Made by a program: the position numbers and the translations under genes. The notes below the pieces were generated by a model. It did not search any database, had not been told where the DNA came from, and saw only the letters and a list, made by a program, of their open reading frames with translations. Shown here piece by piece: positions 1 to 6,594 of a DNA stretch of 23,435 bases; within the stretch, counting starts at the first letter, position 1; each line of letters opens with the position of its first letter. Origin of the DNA: an uncultured Bacilli bacterium (GTDB taxonomy: Bacteria > Bacillota_I > Bacilli_A > RF39 > UBA660); the NCBI GenBank assembly GCA_934098375.1, contig CAKOOC010000019.1, positions 1-23,435 of the forward strand, read 5' to 3'.

Positions 1-1050
1 TCTTCATCAAGTGAAGCAGTACTAGCAGGAGCAGTTGATGACTATGGGATGAGTTATTATTTTAGAGGAAATGTAACGAATAATTATGTACAGTTTGCAA
101 ACAAATGCTGGAGAATCGTACGTGTAACAGGAGATGGCTCCATCAAATTAGTACTTCATAATGATAATGTAAATAAAGTAGCAAGTCCATGTGCATCATC
201 AAATAATACTTCAACCGCTGCCTTTGCAAGATATAGTGGAACAACATATACAACTAAATATAATGCACAAAAAAATGATAATACATATGTAGGGTTTATG
301 TATGGAACAGCAGGATCAAGTACATATGCCAAAACCCATGCAAATATAAATAAGAGTACCATTTTACAAAACTTAGAAACATGGTATAAAAACAATTTAG
401 CATCGTATGAAAGCAAACTCGCAGATACCATCTGGTGTAATGATAAAAGTACAAAAACTAATCAAACTATAACAACGGCAAGTTTAAATACTACAACTAA
501 TAAATTAAATAAGAGTGTTGACACTATTCCAGGACGCGGATATGGAACAAATTTATCCTTATATAGCGTCGCACAAAGAACAGTAGCAAATTATCATTAT
601 ACAGATACTTCAAATAAAACATATGGACCGGTAGGAACGGGACCAACATTAATATGTCCATTAGATAATGATGGTGGAAAGTTATCTAAGTTAACAGTTT
701 CAGATACAATTAATGGCAACGGAGCATTAGATTATAAAGTTGGTTTACTTACAGTTGACGAAGTATTATATGCTGGAAGTATAGATTATTATGGATATCA
801 AGCATTAAATTATAATAATTCATCGATAAATAATTATTTAAGAGAAAATTCTACAGGCGCATGGTATTGGTCCTTTTCGCCTGATAGCTTCCTTGATGGC
901 GTCCTCGTGATTCTCGTGGGTGGCGGTGGCGAAGCCGGCAGCAATTGGGCGACGGGCACGAGCGGTCTTCGTCCGGCAGTTTCTCTTACGAGCGCAACAA
1001 CGATATCTGGCGGAACAGGCACTTCATCAAATCCGTTTGTTGTTAATTAA
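1..1050 (+). CDS. Surface-type protein with C-type-lectin/FGE-like C-terminus, 5' partial
   Basis: The reading frame is open from base 1, so the gene starts upstream of the window; 349 C-terminal residues are visible. They contain blocks such as YYFRGN...CWRIVRV, KVGLLTVDEVLYAG and the end motif SGLRPAVSL. I associate this layout with large extracellular proteins of gut Bacillota that end in a C-type-lectin/formylglycine-enzyme-like (DUF6273-like) fold. No signal peptide, membrane segment or LPXTG motif is visible in this part. The last ~50 codons (from about residue 288) have base composition completely unlike the rest of the gene and look like a DGR variable region (separate entry). The ORF ends in TAA and is followed by a terminator. 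The role is probably adhesion or ligand binding at the cell surface, but this is inferred from the fold resemblance only. The internal ATG at 49 is not the true start. Confidence 0.7.
   Translation, partial: SSSSEAVLAGAVDDYGMSYYFRGNVTNNYVQFANKCWRIVRVTGDGSIKLVLHNDNVNKVASPCASSNNTSTAAFARYSGTTYTTKYNAQKNDNTYVGFMYGTAGSSTYAKTHANINKSTILQNLETWYKNNLASYESKLADTIWCNDKSTKTNQTITTASLNTTTNKLNKSVDTIPGRGYGTNLSLYSVAQRTVANYHYTDTSNKTYGPVGTGPTLICPLDNDGGKLSKLTVSDTINGNGALDYKVGLLTVDEVLYAGSIDYYGYQALNYNNSSINNYLRENSTGAWYWSFSPDSFLDGVLVILVGGGGEAGSNWATGTSGLRPAVSLTSATTISGGTGTSSNPFVVN
862..1014 (+). other. Candidate DGR variable region (VR) at gene 3' end
   Basis: By hand count, 901-960 is 41/60 G+C with 8 adenines, while 781-840 of the same gene is 9/60 G+C with 27 adenines. 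The GC-rich block encodes the terminal part of the lectin/FGE-like domain, from WYWSFSPDSF to GLRPAVSL. Many codons end in C or T and have the first two positions diversified (CTT, GTC, CTC, ATT, CTC, GGT, GGC, AGC). That is what adenine mutagenesis of template AAC/AAT codons gives. The 3' part (about 961-1000) could be the invariant IMH-like segment. Neither a reverse transcriptase nor a template repeat lies in this window, so the call rests on composition, codon pattern, protein fold and position near the stop codon. Confidence 0.5.
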
Positions 1051-1064
1051 AAACCGCTATAACT

Positions 1065-1090
1065 AGAAGCACTATCGCTTCTTTTTCTTT
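1065..1090 (+). terminator. Intrinsic terminator after surface gene
   Basis: The stem AGAAGC/GCTTCT (1065-1070 with 1077-1082) has a 6-base loop and is followed by the T-rich run TTTTCTTT. It lies 14 bases after the stop codon at 1050 and separates the surface gene from the rlmN operon. Confidence 0.75.
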
Positions 1091-1117
1091 GCATAAATCC
1101 TCTATCTGTTATATAAT
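1089..1117 (+). promoter_or_regulatory. SigA-type promoter of the rlmN operon
   Basis: The -35 is TTGCAT (1089-1094), the spacer is 17 bases and the -10 is TATAAT (1112-1117). Transcription should start near 1124, giving a leader of only about 11 bases before the rlmN ATG at 1135. The -35 overlaps the T-tract of the preceding terminator. Confidence 0.7.
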
Positions 1118-1134
1118 TTTAGGTAGGTGAGTAT

Positions 1135-2157
1135 ATGTCAAATATATACAATTATGATTATGAAAAATTGGAAGAAAAATTAATATCTTTAGGTGAAAAG
1201 AAATTTCGTGCTAAACAAATTTGGGAATGGCTATACAAACATAAAGTAAAAACCTTTGCCGAAATGTCCAATTTAAACAAAGATCTAATTCAAAAGTTAA
1301 ATGCTAACTTTAAAATAGATTACATCAAAATGAAAAGAAAACAAGAATCTGATTTAACTAATAAATACTTATTTGAACTAATTGATGGCAACTTTATCGA
1401 AGCTGTATTAATGAAACACGATTATGGTTTAAGCATCTGCGTTTCTAGTGAAGTTGGATGTAATATGGGCTGCGCTTTTTGTGAAAGTGGTCGTCTTAAA
1501 AAAGTAAGAAATTTAGAAACTTACGAAATAGTAGAGCAAATATTATTAATAGAAGAAGATTTAAATGAACGCATTGACAGTGTTGTAATAATGGGTATCG
1601 GCGAGCCTTTTGATAACTACGATAATATCATATCATTTATCAAAATTATAAATGATTCCTTTGGACTTGCCATCGGAGCTAGACATATAACCGTATCAAC
1701 TTGTGGATTAATTCCTAAAATAAAAGAATTTAGTAGCTTAGATTTACAAGTAAACTTGGCAATTAGTTTACATGCTCCAAATAATGACCTTCGAAGTAAG
1801 ATAATGCCTGTAAATAAGGCTTATCCTTTAGACGATTTAATCAAAGTCTTAAAAGAATATATTAACAAAACCAATAGACGAGTTACTATAGAATATGTTA
1901 TGCTTAAAGAAGTAAATGACAGTGTAGAAAATGCTCTAGAACTTGCTCATTTATTAAAAGATATGAATGTTTATGTTAATTTAATTCCTTACAATGAAAC
2001 CAGTCATATTGAATTTAAAAAAAGTGCCAAAAGTCAAATCTTAAAATTCTATGATACTTTAAAAAAGAATAAAATTAATGTAACTATTCGTAAAGAATTT
2101 GGCAAGCAAATAGACGCTGCCTGTGGACAACTTAGAGCAAAAGAGGTGGAAAAATGA
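1135..2157 (+). CDS. rlmN: Dual-specificity RNA methyltransferase RlmN
   Basis: Radical-SAM enzyme that methylates C2 of A2503 in 23S rRNA and A37 in some tRNAs. The 340-residue length is normal. Visible features: an N-terminal accessory domain (about 1-90), the CxxxCxxC iron-sulfur motif at C109/C113/C116, GIGEPFDNYDN, the block GARHITVSTCGLIPKI, NLAISLHAPN, and the C-terminal conserved Cys330 in DAACGQLRAK, which becomes the methylated cysteine in the family. The C-terminal DAACGQLRAK supports RlmN rather than the Cfr resistance paralogue. The start ATG follows the purine-rich AGGTAGGTGA (1121-1130). It overlaps prpC by ATGA (2154-2157), implying translational coupling, and is first in the rlmN-prpC-prkC-rsgA-rpe operon, the order known from Bacillus subtilis. 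Confidence 0.96.
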   Translation: MSNIYNYDYEKLEEKLISLGEKKFRAKQIWEWLYKHKVKTFAEMSNLNKDLIQKLNANFKIDYIKMKRKQESDLTNKYLFELIDGNFIEAVLMKHDYGLSICVSSEVGCNMGCAFCESGRLKKVRNLETYEIVEQILLIEEDLNERIDSVVIMGIGEPFDNYDNIISFIKIINDSFGLAIGARHITVSTCGLIPKIKEFSSLDLQVNLAISLHAPNNDLRSKIMPVNKAYPLDDLIKVLKEYINKTNRRVTIEYVMLKEVNDSVENALELAHLLKDMNVYVNLIPYNETSHIEFKKSAKSQILKFYDTLKKNKINVTIRKEFGKQIDAACGQLRAKEVEK

Positions 2158-2897
2158 AATCATTTTATCTAACAGATACAGGAAGAGTTAGAAGTCATAA
2201 CGAAGACTCTGTAACTATTGTAAAAAACTCATCTAATGAACATCTAATGATTGTAGCTGATGGCATGGGTGGCCATCGTGCCGGTGAAGTTGCCTCAAGT
2301 ATGGTTGTAACACATATTGGGCAAAGATTTACCGAACTAAGTACCATTGGAACTAAATTAGATGCCGTTAGTTGGTTAAACGAAAATGTTAATGAAATAA
2401 ATACAAATATCTTAAAATATGCTGAAGAAAATCCTAATTCAACTGGATTAGGTACTACGGTAGTAATTGCCTTATTAACTAAAGATTTTCTAATATTTGC
2501 TAATATTGGTGATTCAAGTGGTTTTGTATTAAAAGATCATAAACTACACAAAATTACTAAAGACCATACCTTAGTTAATCTTTTAGTTGAATCAGGTGAA
2601 CTTACTCCTGAAGAAGCTATTAACCATCCAAAAAAGAATGTCTTAATGAGAGCTTTAGGAGCCGCTGAAAAACAAGAATTAGATATATTTGATGTTGATC
2701 CAAATGTTGATGCTATCATGTTATCTTCTGACGGATTAACAAATATGCTTACAAAAGATCAAATTGAAAAAGTATTAAATGAAGAAGAAATAAATGAAGA
2801 ACAAAAATTAATTAAATTAATTAGAAAATGCAATGCTAGGGGAGGAACAGACAATATATCAATTGCTTACTTAGTAAAGGATAAAGGTGAAGTGTGA
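2154..2897 (+). CDS. prpC: PP2C-type Ser/Thr protein phosphatase PrpC (Stp)
   Basis: A metal-dependent PPM/PP2C phosphatase that removes phosphate from targets of the neighbouring kinase PrkC and from PrkC itself. The 247 residues cover a complete catalytic domain. Motifs in order: DTGRVRSHNED (about 8-18), VADGMGGHRAGE with metal ligands D36/G37, GLGTT, GDSSGF, DHTLVN, SSDGLTN and the terminal GGTDNIS, whose Asp completes the metal site. No signal peptide or membrane segment, so cytoplasmic. The ATG at 2154 overlaps the rlmN stop (ATGA), and prkC starts just after its stop at 2895-2897. The paired phosphatase and kinase indicate a reversible phosphorylation switch coupled to cell-wall and growth signals. 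Confidence 0.95.
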   Translation: MKSFYLTDTGRVRSHNEDSVTIVKNSSNEHLMIVADGMGGHRAGEVASSMVVTHIGQRFTELSTIGTKLDAVSWLNENVNEINTNILKYAEENPNSTGLGTTVVIALLTKDFLIFANIGDSSGFVLKDHKLHKITKDHTLVNLLVESGELTPEEAINHPKKNVLMRALGAAEKQELDIFDVDPNVDAIMLSSDGLTNMLTKDQIEKVLNEEEINEEQKLIKLIRKCNARGGTDNISIAYLVKDKGEV

Positions 2898-2898
2898 T

Positions 2899-4635
2899 AT
2901 GATAACCAAAGGTCAAAAAATTAATGATCGTTATCAAATAGTAAAATCTATTGGTGAAGGTGGAATGGCTAATGTATATTTAGCCTATGATACTATTTTA
3001 GAACGTCATGTTGCGGTCAAAGTTTTAAGAGGAGATCTTGCTACTGACGAAAAATTTGTTCGTCGCTTTCAAAGAGAAGCATTAAGTGCGAGTTCCTTGT
3101 CTCACCCTAACATAGTTGAAGTATATGATGTCGGTGAAGATAATGGAATTTACTATATTGTTATGGAATATATCGAAGGCAAACACTTAAAACAACTTAT
3201 TAAAAAAAGAGGCAAACTAACAACAGAAGAAGTAATCGACATTATGCTTCAAATCACTGATGGTATTGCCTGTGCTCATGATTCGTATATAATTCATAGA
3301 GATATCAAACCACAAAATATTATGATATTAGATAATGGTATCGTAAAAATAACTGATTTTGGTATTGCGATGGCTTTAAATAGTACTCAGCTTACCCAAA
3401 CTAATTCAGTAATGGGTAGTGTTCATTACTTACCGCCAGAGCAAGCATCAGGAAAAGGTTGCACTATTCAAAGTGATATTTATTCGATGGGCATCTTAAT
3501 GTATGAACTATTAACCGGAACGCTTCCTTATAAAGGAGATAATGCGGTTGAAATTGCTTTAAAACATTTAAAAGAGCCTCTTCCAAGTATTAGAGAAGAA
3601 CTTCCTGACTTACCACAGTCAGTTGAAAATATCATTTTAAAAGCTACCGCTAAGAATCCTAAAAATAGATATGCTGACGCTAGATCTATGCATGAAGACT
3701 TAAAAACCTGCCTAGATGAAAATCGTAAAAATGAACCTAAAGTAATATATAAATTTCCCGAATTTGATGAAGCCGAAACTATCAAAAAAGAAAAAGCCAT
3801 TGAAAAAACCATGGACTTTAGTGATTTATCAGAAAAAACTAAAGAAAAAGAAATTGAGGTAAAACAAATCACGGAAAAAGATTTAAAGAAAAAAGAAAAT
3901 AAAACTTTATTAGTATTAGGTGGTATTTTAGCTGCTCTTGCCGTTATTACAGCTTGCATCGTATTACTACTACCTAAATTAACTTCATCTAAAGATGTAA
4001 CTGTTCCTGATGTTTCAGGTATGAGTGTCGAAGAAGCTATAAGTGCTTTACAAGAAAAAGGCTTAAAGGTATCAGCAGACCGAAGAACTGCCACTAGTGA
4101 AACGATCGAAGAAGGAAAAGTAGTAAAAACATCACCAGGTATTGGCCGCACCGTTAAAAAAGACTCATCAGTCATTTTATACGAATCTGTTGGCTTAGGT
4201 GCTTATGTTATGGAAGACTTTACTAATCAAAATGTTTATGAAGTTAAAGCTATTCTTGAAAAAGTAAATAAACTATTTGTTTTAGTAGAAAAAATTGCTG
4301 TTGAAAATCCTACATCTGATAATGCTGATAAAATTGTAAAACAAGATCCTGAAGCCGGAACTAAACTTAAAGAAGGTGATACCGTAACTTTATATATTCC
4401 TGATATGACCGAAAATTATCCAGACTTTACAACTGGCGATTATTCTCTTTCTGATATTCAGGCATTCTGTGAAAAATACGGTTTAACCTTAAAAGAAGAA
4501 TATGTACAAGATGATTCTTATGAACCAGGTGCTATCATTTCTCAAAGTAGAGCAGCTGGCAGTGAAATAATTAAAGGTATGACCTTAAAAATAGTTATAG
4601 CTGAAGAAGTAGATACAACTGCTGATGAAGGATAA
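2899..4635 (+). CDS. prkC: PASTA-domain Ser/Thr protein kinase PrkC (Stk)
   Basis: A membrane Hanks-type kinase that senses muropeptides/lipid II through extracellular PASTA repeats. I place the start at ATG 2899, 8 bases after AAAGGTGA (2883-2890), rather than the in-frame GTG at 2887, which lies inside that Shine-Dalgarno; this gives 578 residues. The kinase domain (about 8-265) has the glycine loop GEGGMANV, the catalytic Lys in VAVKVL (about 41), HRDIKPQN (Asp about 135), DFGIAM (about 153) and the activation-loop TNSVMGSVHYLPPEQ. An acidic/basic linker leads to one transmembrane helix (LLVLGGILAALAVITACIV, about 337-358). Three PASTA-like units follow; the first (VPDVSGMSVEEAI) is canonical and the third (YPDFTTGDYSLSDIQ) is divergent. 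It overlaps rsgA only if the upstream rsgA ATG is used. Confidence 0.95.
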   Translation: MITKGQKINDRYQIVKSIGEGGMANVYLAYDTILERHVAVKVLRGDLATDEKFVRRFQREALSASSLSHPNIVEVYDVGEDNGIYYIVMEYIEGKHLKQLIKKRGKLTTEEVIDIMLQITDGIACAHDSYIIHRDIKPQNIMILDNGIVKITDFGIAMALNSTQLTQTNSVMGSVHYLPPEQASGKGCTIQSDIYSMGILMYELLTGTLPYKGDNAVEIALKHLKEPLPSIREELPDLPQSVENIILKATAKNPKNRYADARSMHEDLKTCLDENRKNEPKVIYKFPEFDEAETIKKEKAIEKTMDFSDLSEKTKEKEIEVKQITEKDLKKKENKTLLVLGGILAALAVITACIVLLLPKLTSSKDVTVPDVSGMSVEEAISALQEKGLKVSADRRTATSETIEEGKVVKTSPGIGRTVKKDSSVILYESVGLGAYVMEDFTNQNVYEVKAILEKVNKLFVLVEKIAVENPTSDNADKIVKQDPEAGTKLKEGDTVTLYIPDMTENYPDFTTGDYSLSDIQAFCEKYGLTLKEEYVQDDSYEPGAIISQSRAAGSEIIKGMTLKIVIAEEVDTTADEG

Positions 4636-4636
4636 T

Positions 4637-5488
4637 ATGCAAGGAAAAATAGTTAGAATTATTTCCAATCTATGTACTGTAGATGTTAATGGAAAATTAT
4701 ATCATTGTAAACCAAGGGGCAAGTTTTATCATCTTAAACTTACCCCTTTAGTTGGTGATACTGTCGTAATAGATGAAGTAAATAATTACATCTTAGATAT
4801 TCTTCCCCGTAAAAATGAATTAAGTAGACCAATGATCGCGAACGTCGATAGTTGCATTATTGTAACCAGTGTTAAAGAACCAAGTTTGAGTTTATTATTA
4901 CTAGATAAAATGCTATCAATAATTATTTATAATAAAATAAATCCGATTATTTGTTTTTCTAAAACTGATTTACTAACAAAAGAAGAATTAAAAGAATTAA
5001 ATAAAATTTATGACTACTATAATAAAATTGGCATTCCCACAATATTTAATACTGAAACTGATAAACTTGATGCCTTAATAAAAAATAAAATTGTGGTTTT
5101 AACTGGTCAAACTGGTGCCGGCAAAAGCAGTCTCATCAATAAGCTAAATCCTCATTTGAATTTAGAAACCAATCATATTAGTAAAGCCTTAGGTAGAGGA
5201 GTTCATACTACTAGACATGTTGAACTTTTTCCATATAAAGAAAGCTTTATTGCTGATACTCCTGGTTTTAGTTCCTTAGATTTAAATAAAATCAAAAAAG
5301 AAGAACTAAAAAATACTTTTATCGAATTCGGTAATAATTGTCAGTTTAAAGACTGCATGCATTTAAAAGAACAAAATTGTAATGTTAAAGAAAGAGTAAA
5401 TCAAAATATCATAATGGCATCTCGTTATGAAAATTATCAAAAGATGGTGAGTGAAATTGAAAGTATCCGTATCGTTTATAAAAAGTAA
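4637..5488 (+). CDS. rsgA: Ribosome small-subunit biogenesis GTPase RsgA
   Basis: A circularly permuted GTPase that acts in late 30S subunit maturation. The order is OB-fold (about 1-65), G4 FSKTDL (about 112), G1 GQTGAGKSS (about 157), the switch region GRGVHTTRH, G3 DTPGFSSLD and a C-terminal zinc site with CQFKDCMHLKEQNC (about 234-247), that is Cys-Cys-His-Cys. The start at ATG 4637 aligns with the family N-terminus (MxxGKIV) and follows GAAGGA (4627-4632) at a short spacing of 4. ATG 4625, which would overlap the prkC end, is possible but has no clear ribosome binding site. It is the fourth gene of the operon, directly after prkC, as in many Bacillota where this GTPase is a PrkC substrate. 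Confidence 0.94.
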   Translation: MQGKIVRIISNLCTVDVNGKLYHCKPRGKFYHLKLTPLVGDTVVIDEVNNYILDILPRKNELSRPMIANVDSCIIVTSVKEPSLSLLLLDKMLSIIIYNKINPIICFSKTDLLTKEELKELNKIYDYYNKIGIPTIFNTETDKLDALIKNKIVVLTGQTGAGKSSLINKLNPHLNLETNHISKALGRGVHTTRHVELFPYKESFIADTPGFSSLDLNKIKKEELKNTFIEFGNNCQFKDCMHLKEQNCNVKERVNQNIIMASRYENYQKMVSEIESIRIVYKK

Positions 5489-6074
5489 ATATAATGAAAA
5501 AGAAACCATAGATCGTATTAATAAAACTAGTGCTGATTTTCTTCATGTAGATCTTATGGATGGTGTATTTGTTCCCCATAAAAATTATGATTTTGCTGAA
5601 ATTAAATCTTTTTTAAAGGATAATTCTAAAACTCTAGATATTCATTTTATGTATGCTCATCCCAAAAAAGATATTGAACTATATAGTGCATTAAAGCCAG
5701 AGTTTATGACTATCCACTTAGAAATAGACGAAGACATTTCAGATTTAATTGACTATATTCATTCTTTTAATATTAAATGTGGCCTTAGTATTAATCCTGA
5801 TACCGATGTAAGAAAACTTTTACCATATTTAGATAAAATTGATCTTGTTTTAATCATGAGTGTAACTCCTGGTGCGGGCGGTCAAAAATTTATGGAAAGT
5901 GCGATTAATAAAGTTGATTTTCTCCATAATCTTCATAAAAATATTATCGTAAGTGTTGATGGGGGAGTAAATAATGAAACAGTTAAATTAATTCCTAATG
6001 CGGATATGGTTGTATCTGGTTCTTATATCTGTTTAAGTGATAACTACGAAGAAAAAATAGCATCTTTAAAATAA
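5451..6074 (+). CDS. rpe: Ribulose-phosphate 3-epimerase
   Basis: Interconverts ribulose 5-phosphate and xylulose 5-phosphate in the pentose phosphate pathway. At 207 residues it is slightly shorter than usual (about 215-220). The TIM-barrel signatures are all present: FLHVDLMDGVFVPH with the metal-binding His and Asp, LDIHFMYAHP, MTIHLE, GLSINPDT, VTPGAGGQKFM (usually PGFGGQ), VSVDGGVNNET with the catalytic Asp, and VVSGSYIC. So it should be active. The start is uncertain: GTG 5451 or TTG 5457, both inside the rsgA end (overlap about 32-38 bases). GGTGAG (5446-5451) would serve TTG 5457 at 5-base spacing. Last gene of the operon; thiN and rpmB, which follow in B. subtilis, are absent. Confidence 0.93.
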   Translation: MKLKVSVSFIKSKYNEKETIDRINKTSADFLHVDLMDGVFVPHKNYDFAEIKSFLKDNSKTLDIHFMYAHPKKDIELYSALKPEFMTIHLEIDEDISDLIDYIHSFNIKCGLSINPDTDVRKLLPYLDKIDLVLIMSVTPGAGGQKFMESAINKVDFLHNLHKNIIVSVDGGVNNETVKLIPNADMVVSGSYICLSDNYEEKIASLK

Positions 6075-6091
6075 ACTTAAAAAAATTTTAT

Positions 6092-6127
6092 AAAATTGCA
6101 AATTTAGGGTTGTAATTTTTTCTATTT
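6092..6127 (+). terminator. Intrinsic terminator of the rlmN-rpe operon
   Basis: A 10-bp stem pairs AAAATTGCAA (6092-6101) with TTGTAATTTT (6110-6119) with one G-U pair. The loop is ATTTAGGG and a T-rich tract (6116-6127) follows. The stem is AT-rich, so efficiency may be modest. Confidence 0.6.
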
Positions 6128-6184
6128 TAGCATACAATAATATTGTCTAGATAATAAATAATACATTATAAAAAATTAATGATT

Positions 6185-6213
6185 TGCATATTTTACCAAA
6201 AATAAAATATGCA
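6185..6213. repeat. Perfect inverted repeat between rpe and the structured RNA
   Basis: TGCATATTTT (6185-6194) and AAAATATGCA (6204-6213) are perfect reverse complements separated by 9 bases. No T-tract follows, so it is not a plain terminator. It lies 11 bases before the -35 of the RNA promoter and could be an operator for a dimeric regulator; AT-richness makes chance possible. Confidence 0.35.
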
Positions 6214-6224
6214 TAAATAAATAT

Positions 6225-6254
6225 TTGTTAAAATGTTTTATATTAAAGTATAAA
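6225..6254 (+). promoter_or_regulatory. Promoter of the structured RNA
   Basis: The -35 is TTGTTA (6225-6230), the spacer is 18 bases and the -10 is TATAAA (6249-6254). Predicted start near 6261, about 30 bases before the first paired element of the RNA. The very AT-rich background lowers certainty. Confidence 0.45.
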
Positions 6255-6260
6255 AATAAT

Positions 6261-6503
6261 TTTAATGAATGATTAATTTTAAAATGTATAAGGTAGTAAA
6301 GGAGTTCCAATTGTTATAGGAATCTTATCTACGCTAGACATAACAATTGTTAGGGAGAAAGATACTCCGAAAGATAAGTAATCGCGGTGGTGCTGATAAA
6401 ACCACTGTTGGTAATAAAACTTATTAATTATAATAGGTTGAGTTGCCTTTGATTATTCTAAAAACTGGAAACTAGACTTTTTATCAGAAAGACTAGTTTT
6501 TTT
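6261..6503 (+). ncRNA. Structured RNA / orphan riboswitch-like leader, class unknown
   Basis: No protein gene lies between 6075 and 6594, but a folded RNA is well supported by complementarity. A closing stem pairs AAGGTAG (6290-6296) with TTGCCTT (6443-6449). GGAGT (6301-6305) pairs with ACTCC (6364-6368), stacked on a perfect 10-bp hairpin, CAATTGTTAT/ATAACAATTG (6308-6317 with 6340-6349). Its 22-nt loop contains CTTATCT (6324-6330), which is perfectly complementary to AGATAAG (6372-6378), a pseudoknot. Two further hairpins are CGGTGGT/ACCACTG (6385-6391 with 6401-6407) and TAATAA/TTATTA (6412-6417 with 6421-6426). An intrinsic terminator closes the unit. The design resembles a terminator-regulating riboswitch or a free small RNA. 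I could not match it to lysine, T-box, SAM, TPP, FMN, cobalamin, c-di-GMP or c-di-AMP consensus cores. Confidence 0.55.
6469..6503 (+). terminator. Intrinsic terminator at the end of the structured RNA
   Basis: AAACTAG-A-CTTT (6469-6480) pairs with AAAG-A-CTAGTTT (6488-6499) with one internal A-A mismatch, followed by seven T residues (6497-6503). The loop and part of the 5' arm (TTTTATCAG, 6479-6487) are perfectly complementary to CTGATAAAA (6393-6401) in an upstream hairpin, so termination could be regulated. Confidence 0.75.
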
Positions 6504-6539
6504 GTGTCTAAATTTATTTCATTATCGCACAAAACTATC

Positions 6540-6568
6540 TTGCATATAAAAGTTACATTTGTTATAAT
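6540..6568 (+). promoter_or_regulatory. SigA-type promoter of the four-gene operon
   Basis: The -35 is TTGCAT (6540-6545), the spacer is 17 bases and the -10 is TATAAT (6563-6568). The predicted start is near 6575, which places it inside any gene starting at ATG 6574 and so argues for the GTG start at 6595. Confidence 0.7.
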
Positions 6569-6594
6569 TTAGTATGAGAATAGAGGTAGGTTAC

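Noticed and set aside
834..1022. Minus-strand open frame over the GC-rich end of the surface gene
   Set aside because: It exists because the GC-rich block has few stop codons; no ribosome binding site or recognisable protein, and the plus frame ends in a known domain motif.
1065..1090. Hairpin downstream of the candidate VR as a DGR homing cruciform
   Set aside because: Short stem followed directly by a T-tract and a new promoter; a plain terminator explains it better.
3528..4175. Long minus-strand open frame (215 codons) inside prkC
   Set aside because: Shadow of the kinase/PASTA coding frame; no ribosome binding site and low-complexity Ser/Phe-rich translation.
6290..6450. Lysine riboswitch or T-box leader
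   Set aside because: CTCCGAAAG and GCGGTGGTGC look superficially like parts of the lysine and T-box cores, but the AGTA/AGAGG elements of the lysine class, the AGGGTGGTACCGCG T-box and a downstream amino-acid gene are missing.
6574..6594. ATG 6574 as start of the first operon gene
   Set aside because: It lies only 5 bases after the -10 box with no room for a ribosome binding site; GTG 6595 has AGAGGTAGG at proper distance.
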